Positions 7,301-13,344 of a stretch of 17,175 nucleotides of DNA are shown one piece after another. Position numbers and translations under genes: made by a program. Source of the DNA: JAJPXI01 sp045595705 (GTDB lineage Bacteria; Bacillota; Clostridia; Oscillospirales; Oscillospiraceae); assembly GCA_045595705.1 (NCBI GenBank), contig JAZOBA010000043.1:1-17175 (forward strand), given 5' to 3'. Numbering within the stretch: the first letter of the stretch is position 1; the number at the start of each line of letters is the position of its first letter. The notes beneath the pieces are model-generated. The model ran no database searches and had not been told where the DNA came from. It was given only the letters and a program-made list of their open reading frames with translations.

Positions 7301-7317
7301 GATTGCACCTTCCTTTT

Positions 7318-7338
7318 TGTCAACTTGACAGAATGTCA
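7318..7338. promoter_or_regulatory. Operator-like array of three TGTCA/TGACA half-sites
   Basis: Two overlapping palindromes share a half-site: TGTCAACTTGACA (7318-7330, perfect arms around a central C) and TGACAGAATGTCA (7326-7338, perfect 5-bp arms around GAA). The array covers the -35 of the plus-strand promoter, touches the -10 of the minus-strand promoter and includes its expected start of transcription, an ideal place to repress both genes. The binding protein is not known; the niaR-like and YheO-type products encoded on either side are the obvious candidates. Confidence 0.6.
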
Positions 7339-7353
7339 TTATATCAATAAAAT
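7325..7353 (+). promoter_or_regulatory. Putative sigma-A promoter of the niaR-like gene
   Basis: TTGACA (7325-7330), 17 bases, TAAAAT (7348-7353). It would give a leader of roughly 105 bases before the ATG at 7466; that leader is GC-rich with small possible hairpins but no riboswitch I recognise. It faces and overlaps the minus-strand promoter. Confidence 0.65.
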
Positions 7354-7366
7354 AAGGAAAAGGCAA
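7338..7366 (-). promoter_or_regulatory. Putative sigma-A promoter of the YheO-type gene and pepV cluster
   Basis: On the minus strand, TTGCCT (7366-7361), 17 bases, then a consensus TATAAT (7343-7338). Transcription would begin near 7331, giving a leader of about 30 bases before the ATG at 7300. Confidence 0.75.
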
Positions 7367-7465
7367 CCTTATCCGGCTGCGCCGGGGCGCGTTTTTCTCT
7401 TGTCCGCCTCCCGCAGGCGCGAAAGGCCCCGCTGCCGACGGTGACAAACGCAAGGAGGACCTGTT

Positions 7466-7972
7466 ATGACCGCATCCCAGCGCCGCAGCACAATTGTAGA
7501 ACAACTGCAAAGGGCAGATGCCCCCCTATCGGCCACCGCGCTGGCCGCCGAGCTGGGGGTCAGCCGCCAGATCATCGTGGGTGATGTGGCCCTGCTGCGT
7601 GCCGGTGGGGTTGACATTCAGGCCACGCCCCGGGGCTATGTGCTGGCCGCCGAGCCGGCCGGTGTCACCGCCGTACTGGCCTGCGTCCATGACGGCGCGC
7701 ACATGGAACGGGAACTGACTTTGATGGTAGACTACGGGGCCGAGGTGCTGGACGTCATGGTGGAGCACCCGGTGTACGGCCAGCTGACCGGGCAGCTGAT
7801 GCTGCGCTCCCGGTACGACGTGGCCCAGTTTCTGAACAAGGCCGAGGGGGCCGCTCCCCTGTCGGCCCTGACCGACGGCATCCATCTGCACACAGTGCGC
7901 TGCCCCGACGGGGCCACCCTGCAGCGGGTCACTGCCGCTCTGCGGGCAGAAGGATTTTTGCTGGAAGAATAA
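7466..7972 (+). CDS. niaR: NiaR-like niacin-responsive repressor (HTH plus 3H domain)
   Basis: This 168-residue protein has an N-terminal winged helix (residues 5-60, with ALAAELGVSRQIIVGDVALL) and a C-terminal 3H domain (about 68-165). The 3H domain is named for its conserved histidines, here within CVHDGAH (His75/His79), EHPVYG (His101) and GIHLH (His140/His142). In NiaR (YrxA) of Firmicutes and Thermotoga these bind a metal and nicotinic acid, and the repressor controls NAD synthesis and niacin uptake genes. The ATG at 7466 follows AGGAGG at a 7-base spacing. It is followed by a terminator, so it is monocistronic; none of its usual target genes (nadABC, niaX, pnuC) is in the window. Palindromic sites in its promoter suggest self-control. 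Confidence 0.9.
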   Translation: MTASQRRSTIVEQLQRADAPLSATALAAELGVSRQIIVGDVALLRAGGVDIQATPRGYVLAAEPAGVTAVLACVHDGAHMERELTLMVDYGAEVLDVMVEHPVYGQLTGQLMLRSRYDVAQFLNKAEGAAPLSALTDGIHLHTVRCPDGATLQRVTAALRAEGFLLEE

Positions 7973-7978
7973 GATATA

Positions 7979-8013
7979 CCGGTCCCGACGGAACAATCGG
8001 GACCGGCTTTTTA
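7979..8013 (+). terminator. Rho-independent terminator after the niaR-like gene
   Basis: A 10-bp perfect stem (CCGGTCCCGA at 7979-7988 with TCGGGACCGG at 7997-8006), an 8-base loop, then CTTTTTATT. It directly precedes the antiporter promoter. Confidence 0.9.
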
Positions 8014-8042
8014 TTGACGAAAACAGCGAAACACAGTATAAT
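8014..8042 (+). promoter_or_regulatory. Sigma-A promoter of the antiporter gene
   Basis: TTGACG (8014-8019), 17 bases, TATAAT (8037-8042). The leader of about 50 bases contains a short hairpin GGAGGG-CTT-CCCTCC (8063-8077) ahead of the ribosome site. Confidence 0.88.
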
Positions 8043-8101
8043 GTGTTCCATACATTTCCTGCGGAGGGCTTCCCTCCCGGGCGAAAGGAACGTGAATACG
8101 T

Positions 8102-9412
8102 ATGAAAAAGAGAAATCCCATTGCTCTGCTTCCCATCGGAGTGTTCCTGGTCATCTATCTGGGCCTGGGCATTCTGTTTGAGTACGGCCTGGGCATTACC
8201 ATGGGCTTTTACAACATCCCCATCGTGGTGGCCTTCCTGGTTGCCATTCTGGTGGCCTGCCTGCAGAACAAAAAGCTGGATCTGAATGCCAAGATCGCTC
8301 TGATGGGTCAGGGCGTCGGCGACCCCAACATCATCACCATGATCTTCATCTTTATGTTCGCCGGCATCTTCGTGGGCGTGGTCGGCCGCTCCGGCGCCGA
8401 GAGCGTAGCCTACTTCATGCTGTCCATCATCCCACCTAAGTTCGCCGTGGCCGTTCTGTTCGTGGTGGCCTGCTTTGTGTCCACCGCCATGGGTACTTCG
8501 GTGGGTACCATCACGCTGGTGGCCCCCATCGCCATCGCCGTGTCGGATGCCTCCGGCTTCGGTCTGGCTCTGTGCGTGGGCGCTGTCGTGGGCGGCGCCA
8601 TGTTCGGTGACAACCTGTCCTTCATTTCGGACACCACCATCGCCGCCTGCAACGGCCAGGGCTGTCCCATGAAATCCAAGTTCAAGGAGAACTTCGCCAT
8701 CGCTCTGCCCGCCGCCATTGTCACTCTGGTGCTGACTCTGGTGGTCTCTCTGCGTGCCTACAACGGCGCGTACGTCCCCGGCGAGTACAATCTGATCCAG
8801 ATCATCCCCTACGTGCTGGTGCTGATCGGCGGCATCGTGGGCATCAACGTCTTTGTGGTCCTTCTGGTGGGTATCGTCTCGGGTGCCGTCATCATGCTGG
8901 CCACCGGCGCCACCGCCGCCACCGCTCTGCTGGCCAATATGGGTGCCGGCGCCGCCGGTATGTTTGAGACCACCATGGTTGCTATTCTGGTGGCCGCGCT
9001 CAGCGCGCTCATGCGTGAGCACGGCGGCTTTGACGCTCTGCTGTACGGCATCCAGAAGATCTTCAAGGGCAGGAAGAACGGTCAGCTGGGCATGGGCATT
9101 CTGGTCGGCGTCATGGACATCGCCACTGCCAACAACACCGTGGCCATCGTCATGGCCAACCCCATCGCCAAGGAAATGGCAGACAACTACGGCGTGCGCA
9201 ACAGCAAGACCGCCTCCATTCTGGACACCTTCTCCTGCATCTTCCAGGGCGTCATCCCCTATGGCGCGCAGATGCTGGTGGCTCTGGCCGCCTGCGCCAC
9301 CCTGGGCCACGAGATTTCTGCCTTCCAGATCATGCCCTTCCTGTTCTACCCCTACCTGCTGCTGGTCAGCTCGCTGATCTTCATCTATCTGCTCCCCGAG
9401 CGCAAAAAGTAA
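8102..9412 (+). CDS. NhaC/YuiF-family Na+/H+ antiporter or amino-acid transporter
   Basis: This is a 436-residue integral membrane protein with about 11-12 hydrophobic segments. It carries the NhaC-superfamily signature GGAMFGDNLSFISDTTIAA, with the acidic and Ser/Thr residues expected in the ion path, followed by QGCPMKSKFKEN. The exact form of this motif resembles B. subtilis YuiF, which I recall being linked to histidine transport, more than classic NhaC. Either sodium/proton exchange or sodium-coupled amino-acid transport is therefore possible. A second glycine-rich repeat half (MGILVGVMDIATANNTVAIV) fits the inverted-repeat fold. The ATG at 8102 has AAAGGA at a rather long 12-base spacing. 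It has its own promoter. Downstream, its terminator appears to have been split by inserted repeats. Confidence 0.88.
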   Translation: MKKRNPIALLPIGVFLVIYLGLGILFEYGLGITMGFYNIPIVVAFLVAILVACLQNKKLDLNAKIALMGQGVGDPNIITMIFIFMFAGIFVGVVGRSGAESVAYFMLSIIPPKFAVAVLFVVACFVSTAMGTSVGTITLVAPIAIAVSDASGFGLALCVGAVVGGAMFGDNLSFISDTTIAACNGQGCPMKSKFKENFAIALPAAIVTLVLTLVVSLRAYNGAYVPGEYNLIQIIPYVLVLIGGIVGINVFVVLLVGIVSGAVIMLATGATAATALLANMGAGAAGMFETTMVAILVAALSALMREHGGFDALLYGIQKIFKGRKNGQLGMGILVGVMDIATANNTVAIVMANPIAKEMADNYGVRNSKTASILDTFSCIFQGVIPYGAQMLVALAACATLGHEISAFQIMPFLFYPYLLLVSSLIFIYLLPERKK

Positions 9413-9438
9413 TCATCCAAAGGGCCGCACCCATCAAG

Positions 9439-9734
9439 GCAATGTCATTGAATTAAGCACAACCTGTCATTCTGAGGATTTGGAAAATCCGAAGAATCTT
9501 CAAAAACGGCCTCTTTTGTGCAATATCATTTAGTTAAGCAAAACTTGTCATTCTGAGGTTTTGAAGAAACCGAAGAATCTTCAAAAACGGCCTCAAAAGA
9601 GGCCGTTTTGTTTCAAGATCCTTCGCTTCGCTCAGGATGACACGTTATCTTAATGACATTGCTCAAAAGAGGCCGTTTTTTGTTTTAAGATCCTTCGCTT
9701 CGCTCAGGATGACACGTTAACTTAATGACATTGC
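9439..9734. repeat. Outer long-form palindromic repeat, interrupted by a second copy
   Basis: The ends are an 11-bp perfect inverted repeat, GCAATGTCATT (9439-9449) and AATGACATTGC (9724-9734). Inside come CACAACCTGTCATTCTGAGG on the left and CGCTCAGGATGACACG on the right. The central hairpin of this unit is broken: CGGCCTCTTTTG lies at 9508-9518 and its partner CAAAAGAGGCCG at 9664-9675, with the inner copy between them. Together with the inner copy this fills nearly all of the gap from 9413 to 9794. The remainder holds the split terminator arms and 40 bases of unremarkable sequence before the walJ promoter. Confidence 0.85.
9520..9662. repeat. Inner long-form palindromic repeat nested in the outer copy
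   Basis: A complete 143-bp unit: left end GCAATATCATT (9520-9530), right end AATGACATTGC (9652-9662), TGTCATTCTGAGG at 9546, an intact central hairpin GGCCTC-AAAA-GAGGCC followed by GTTTTG, and GCTCAGGATGACACG near the right end. It differs from the outer unit by scattered substitutions, so the two are distinct copies rather than a simple recent duplication. Confidence 0.85.
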
Positions 9735-9794
9735 CCATTGAGGTGCGGTCCTTTTTCTTTTGCGTTCAACCTGCCAAACCGACTAAAAATCTTA

Positions 9795-9824
9795 TTTACA
9801 ACCGGCCCGTTGGTTATATATAAT
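9795..9824 (+). promoter_or_regulatory. Sigma-A promoter of walJ-rlmH
   Basis: TTTACA (9795-9800), 18 bases, TATAAT (9819-9824). The leader before the TTG start is about 30 bases. Confidence 0.75.
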
Positions 9825-9859
9825 ATAGTGGAACCAAATCATACATAGGATTGATCACA

Positions 9860-10615
9860 TTGTATATTACCACCCTCGCCTCGGGCAGTTCGGGCAACGC
9901 CGTTCTGGTCTCCCACCAAAGCACCCATCTGCTGGTGGACTGCGGCATCTCCTGCCTGCGCATCAAGCGCGCGCTGGCCGGACTGGGCCTGTCCTGCACC
10001 GACCTGAGCGCCATTCTCATCACCCACGAACACACCGACCACATCAGCGGTTTGGAGACCCTGTTCAAGCAGTTCCATTTGCCGGTTTACTGCAGCCCGG
10101 GCACCGGCAGACAGCTTGCTTACCGCATCGCCTTTTTGGAGGAAGTTCTGCACCCGGTCCAACCGGGCCGGCCCTTTGTGCTGGACGGCATGGAAATCAC
10201 CCCCTTTGCCACCTCCCACGATGCCGCCGACAGCGTGGGGTACACCTTTATCGCCGACGCGCGCAAAGCCGCCGTTGTCACCGACCTGGGGGTGGTCACC
10301 CCGGTGGTGGAGGACGCCCTTGCCGGCGCCCACCTGCTGGTGGCCGAGTCCAACCATGACCCCGACATGGTCCGCAGCGGACCCTATCCTTATCCCTTAA
10401 AGCAGCGTATTTTGGGTCCCCGGGGCCACCTGTCCAATGCCGACTGTGCCGCCCTGTGCGCCCGCATCGGCGCGCAGACCGTCATTCTGGCCCATTTGAG
10501 CGCCGAAAACAACAGCCCTTCGCTTGCGCTGAACACAGTGCGCAGCGTACTGGGTGAGGATATCACCGTCACTGTGGCTCCCCGCAGCGAAACCGGACCG
10601 AGGTGGGAAGTATGA
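9860..10615 (+). CDS. walJ: WalJ/YycJ-like metallo-beta-lactamase-fold hydrolase
   Basis: This is a 251-residue cytoplasmic MBL-fold protein. It opens with YITTLASGSSGNA, the family hallmark, and has the metal motif THEHTDH (His56, His58, Asp60, His61) plus downstream ligands in TSHDAADSVGY, VTDLG and ILAHLSAEN. WalJ (YycJ/VicX) is associated with the WalRK cell-wall regulon and has a proposed nuclease role; here no walRK is nearby. The start is uncertain: two TTG codons are available. The first, at 9851, directly abuts AGGA with no spacing. The one at 9860 has AGGA 9 bases upstream and fits family length, so I chose it. The gene's TGA overlaps the rlmH ATG (ATGA), so they are coupled. Confidence 0.9.
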   Translation: MYITTLASGSSGNAVLVSHQSTHLLVDCGISCLRIKRALAGLGLSCTDLSAILITHEHTDHISGLETLFKQFHLPVYCSPGTGRQLAYRIAFLEEVLHPVQPGRPFVLDGMEITPFATSHDAADSVGYTFIADARKAAVVTDLGVVTPVVEDALAGAHLLVAESNHDPDMVRSGPYPYPLKQRILGPRGHLSNADCAALCARIGAQTVILAHLSAENNSPSLALNTVRSVLGEDITVTVAPRSETGPRWEV

Positions 10616-11094
10616 CCGATGTAAAAATCATCTGCGTGGGCAAGCTGAAGGAAAAATTCTACGCTGCCGCCGCCGATGAATATGTCAAGCGGCTGGGGGC
10701 CTACTGCAAGATTTCCGTGCTGGAACTGCCCGAGGAAAAATTGCCCGACCGGCCGTCTCAGGCACAAATTGACGCCGCGCTGGAAAAAGAGGGCGAGCGC
10801 ATAGCGTCCAAAATCCCCAACGGCGCCGTCATCATCGCCCTGTGCGTGGAGGGGGATACCCTTTCCAGCGAGGAGCTGGCCCGAAAACTGGACAAGTGGA
10901 CGGTCAGCGGCAAATCCCAGTTCGTCTTTCTCATCGGCGGCAGTTTTGGCATGCACCCTTCGGTCAAGGCCAAAGCCGCCCTGCGTCTGTCCATGTCCCC
11001 CATGACCTTCCCCCACCATCTGGCCCGGGTCATGGTACTGGAGCAAATCTACCGGGCCTTCAAAATCAACGAAGGCAGCAGTTATCATAAGTGA
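10612..11094 (+). CDS. rlmH: 23S rRNA (pseudouridine1915-N3)-methyltransferase
   Basis: This is a 160-residue SPOUT-class methyltransferase, the usual RlmH length. It methylates pseudouridine 1915 in helix 69 of 23S rRNA within the assembled ribosome. Typical features: an IICVGKLKEKFY start, the knot residues FLIGGSFGMHP (106-116), LSMSPMTFPHHLARVM (126-141) and the conserved C-terminal EQIYRAFKINEGSSYHK, whose YHK end is characteristic. The ATG at 10612 is preferred over the in-frame GTG at 10603: it is preceded by GAGGTGG and overlaps the walJ stop by 4 bases. Adjacency of walJ-like and rlmH genes also occurs in Bacillus, with another gene between. No separate terminator is seen beyond the repeat that follows. 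Confidence 0.97.
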   Translation: MTDVKIICVGKLKEKFYAAAADEYVKRLGAYCKISVLELPEEKLPDRPSQAQIDAALEKEGERIASKIPNGAVIIALCVEGDTLSSEELARKLDKWTVSGKSQFVFLIGGSFGMHPSVKAKAALRLSMSPMTFPHHLARVMVLEQIYRAFKINEGSSYHK

Positions 11095-11116
11095 ATCATT
11101 GACACAGCAATAAACA

Positions 11117-11183
11117 AAGATTCTTCGTCGCGTTGCTCCTCAGAATGACCCGTCTTGTCATTCTGAGCGCAGCGAAGAATCTT
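11117..11183. repeat. Palindromic repeat with arms in reversed order, between rlmH and the mutase
   Basis: The usual right arm (AAGATTCTTCG ... CTCAGAATGAC, 11117-11149) comes first. After a 6-base gap the usual left arm (TGTCATTCTGAGCGCAGCG ... AAGAATCTT, 11156-11183) follows. The arms are still complementary, so it folds into a hairpin, but inside-out relative to the other copies. It ends 15 bases before the AGGAGG of the next gene. Confidence 0.85.
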
Positions 11184-11211
11184 CCCCATAAAATTTACAG
11201 GAGGCACGAAC

Positions 11212-12939
11212 ATGAGCTACATGGAAACCTACAAGCAGTGGACCGCAAGCACCGTTCTGACCGAGGCGGAGCAGGCTGAACTGGCCGCCATCGCCAACGA
11301 CGAAAAGGAAATCGAATCCCGCTTCTTCGGGCCGCTGGAGTTCGGCACCGCCGGCCTGCGCGGCACCATGGGCATGGGCATCAACCGCATGAACCTGTAT
11401 GTCATCCGCCATGCCACCCAGGCCTTTGCCGAGGTCATTCTGGCCGAGGGCCCCGAGGCAGTACAGCGCGGCATCGCCATCTGCTTTGACTGCCGCAACC
11501 ACTCCGACGAGTTTGCACAGGCCGCCGCCTGCGTCATGGCAGCCAACGGCATCCCCGTGCGCCTGTTTGAGGGCATGCGCCCCACCCCCGAGCTGTCCTT
11601 CGCCGTGCGCAAGTACGGCTGCATCGCCGGCATCAACGTCACCGCCAGCCACAACCCCAAGGAGTACAACGGCTACAAGGTCTACTGGGAGGACGGCGCT
11701 CAGCTGCCCCCCAAGCACGCCAGCGAAGTGGCCGCCAAAATGGCCGTCCTCGACCTGTTTGCCGACGTGAAATACATGGACTATGACGAGGCCGTGGCCA
11801 AGGGCCTGATTACCCTCATGGGGGAAGAGACCGACGAGGCCTTCCTGTCCAACGTCATGGCCCAGCTCAACGACCCCGACACCATCGCCAAGGTGGCCGA
11901 CAACTTCAAGATGGTCTACACGCCCTTCCACGGCACCGGCTGGCGTCTGATTCCCGAGGCCCTGCGCCGGGCCGGCTTCAAGCACGTGGTGTGCGTGCCC
12001 GAGCAGATGGCGCTCAGCGGCGACTTCCCCACCGTCAAGTCCCCCAACCCGGAAAATCCCGAGGGCTTTGCTCTGGCCGTGCTGCTGGCCAATGAGGTGG
12101 GTGCCGACTTCATTCTGGGCTCCGACCCCGACGCCGACCGCGTGGGCATCATGGTGCGCACCGGCGCCGACGAATTCAAGGTGATTTCCGGCAACCAGAC
12201 CGGCGTTCTGCTGCTGGACTACCTGATCGGCGCCATGCAGCGTGCCGGCAAGCTGCCCTCCAACGCCGTGGCGCTCAAGACCATCGTCACCACCGAAATG
12301 GCCCGCAAGGTGGCCCAGGTCAACGGCGTGCAGTGCTTTGACACCTTCACCGGCTTCAAGTTCCTGGCCCAGAAGAAGGACCGGCTGGAAGCCACCGGCG
12401 AGGGCAAGGTGATTTTCGCCTACGAGGAATCCTTCGGCTACATGCTGGGCGACTACGTCCGCGACAAGGACGCCGTCACGGCCGCTCTGCTGCTGAGCGA
12501 AATGGCCGCATGGTACGCCGCACAGGGCAAGACCCTGTACGACGCTCTGCAGGAACTGTTTGTCAAGTACGGCCACTACGGCGAGCTGACCCTCAATCTG
12601 GTCATGCCCGGTCTGGAGGGCATGAAGATGATGGCCGCTCTTATGGCCGGCCTGCGTGAGACTCCTCCCACCGAAATCGGCGGCGAGCGGGTGTCCGTGC
12701 GCAAGGACTATTCCGGCGGCAGCGTCATCGACACGGCCACCGGCGCGCGCACCGGGATGGAACTGTCCGGCTCCAACGTGCTGCGCTACGAACTGGCCGA
12801 CGGAACTTCGGTCATCGTGCGCCCCTCGGGCACCGAGCCCAAGGTCAAGGTCTACATTCTGGCACAGGGCGCCGACCAGGCCGACTGCGCCGAAAAGGTG
12901 GCGCGCTACGCCGCATGGGCCGAGAGTCTGAAGGGTTAA
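11212..12939 (+). CDS. pgcA: Phosphoglucomutase/phospho-sugar mutase, PgcA type
   Basis: This 575-residue alpha-D-phosphohexomutase interconverts glucose-1-phosphate and glucose-6-phosphate (possibly also other hexose or pentose phosphates), feeding glycogen and cell-envelope sugar-nucleotide synthesis. Domain landmarks in order: sugar-entry motif EFGTAGLRGTMGMGINRMN; active-site phosphoserine Ser146 in TASHNPKEYNGYK; metal loop DPDADR (Asp305, Asp307, Asp309); sugar-binding EESFGYMLGDYVRDKDAV; phosphate-binding RPSGTEPK from Arg537. The length and the EESFGYMLGDYVRDKDAV form fit the PgcA/PGM2 branch rather than the shorter GlmM/ManB branch. The ATG at 11212 has AGGAGG at 7 bases. No promoter is obvious in the repeat-filled gap upstream, so it may be read from walJ-rlmH. 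A strong terminator follows. Confidence 0.95.
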   Translation: MSYMETYKQWTASTVLTEAEQAELAAIANDEKEIESRFFGPLEFGTAGLRGTMGMGINRMNLYVIRHATQAFAEVILAEGPEAVQRGIAICFDCRNHSDEFAQAAACVMAANGIPVRLFEGMRPTPELSFAVRKYGCIAGINVTASHNPKEYNGYKVYWEDGAQLPPKHASEVAAKMAVLDLFADVKYMDYDEAVAKGLITLMGEETDEAFLSNVMAQLNDPDTIAKVADNFKMVYTPFHGTGWRLIPEALRRAGFKHVVCVPEQMALSGDFPTVKSPNPENPEGFALAVLLANEVGADFILGSDPDADRVGIMVRTGADEFKVISGNQTGVLLLDYLIGAMQRAGKLPSNAVALKTIVTTEMARKVAQVNGVQCFDTFTGFKFLAQKKDRLEATGEGKVIFAYEESFGYMLGDYVRDKDAVTAALLLSEMAAWYAAQGKTLYDALQELFVKYGHYGELTLNLVMPGLEGMKMMAALMAGLRETPPTEIGGERVSVRKDYSGGSVIDTATGARTGMELSGSNVLRYELADGTSVIVRPSGTEPKVKVYILAQGADQADCAEKVARYAAWAESLKG

Positions 12940-12950
12940 TTGCAATGAAA

Positions 12951-12990
12951 TAAGAAAAGCGGGAGGCAGCCTTGCCTCCCGCTTTTCTTA
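12951..12990. terminator. Strong bidirectional rho-independent terminator after the mutase
   Basis: A perfect 18-bp stem (12951-12968 with 12973-12990) with loop GCCT, GCGGGAGG/CCTCCCGC at its core, and A-rich and T-rich flanks. It is symmetrical, so it could also stop transcripts arriving from the converging gene at 13345. Confidence 0.93.
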
Positions 12991-13025
12991 TAGGACGAAA
13001 ACCACGTGCTATGCGCGTGGTTCCA
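12991..13025. other. Lone hairpin resembling an IS200/IS605-type end
   Basis: AACCACGTGC (13000-13009) and GCGCGTGGTT (13013-13022) form a 10-bp stem with one G-U pair and a 3-base loop TAT. Small hairpins of this type close to an element edge are what IS200/IS605-family transposases recognise. No transposase or matching second end is present, so it may be a remnant or unrelated. Confidence 0.35.
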
Positions 13026-13064
13026 AAAAAGGTTATATCTTTGAGAAATCCCGCCGCAGCGAGA

Positions 13065-13186
13065 GCCTCCCTCTGATGAGGGAGGTGGCATTTGCGGAGC
13101 AAATGACGCAGGGAGAGAAAACAGGAAAGAAAATTCTCTCCCCCAGTCAGTCTATTCGGCTGACAGCCCCCTCGTCAGAGGGGGCC
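13065..13186. repeat. GC-rich multi-hairpin intergenic element (CCTCCCTC/GAGGGGGC family)
   Basis: About 122 bp that folds as a set of hairpins. These are CCTCCCTC-TGAT-GAGGGAGG (13066-13085), CATTTG-CGGAG-CAAATG (13089-13105), GGGAGAGAA (13111-13119) pairing with TTCTCTCCC (13134-13142), GTCAG/CTGAC (13146-13164) and GCCCCCTC-GTCA-GAGGGGGC (13166-13185). It is a single copy here and unlike the TGTCATTCTGAG family. I recall similar elements scattered through genomes of gut Clostridia. The rest of the 405-base convergent gap (12940-13344) holds the terminator and hairpin listed above and, from 13187, sequence with palindromes but no gene that I recognise. Confidence 0.75.
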
Positions 13187-13344
13187 AAACACAACCCCAC
13201 CGCCAATAAAAATGGCAGTGGGGCACAGATGCAATGGAACTATTTTTCAGGGGCCTTGAGGCTCTGCCAGGAAAGACCCCTTACAAGGACAGGCATGCCT
13301 GCCTGCTGCGTTTTTCGCTTTGTGGCGCCACACGCCCCACGCAC

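Larger units (their letters stand above)
9419..9757 (+). terminator. Antiporter terminator with its arms separated by inserted repeats
   Basis: AAAGGGCCGCACC (9419-9431) starts 7 bases after the antiporter stop. Its partner GGTGCGGTCCTTT (9742-9754, running into more T's) is complementary over 13 bp with a single G-U pair. The right arm plus T-run is a normal terminator half, but about 310 bp of repeat lies between the arms. The repeat's own GGCCTC hairpin may have taken over termination. Confidence 0.65.

Noticed and set aside
7301..7510. 70-codon upstream extension of the YheO-type regulator
   Set aside because: It would run through the promoters and into the niaR-like gene on the other strand; the ATG at 7300 has a proper ribosome site and family length.
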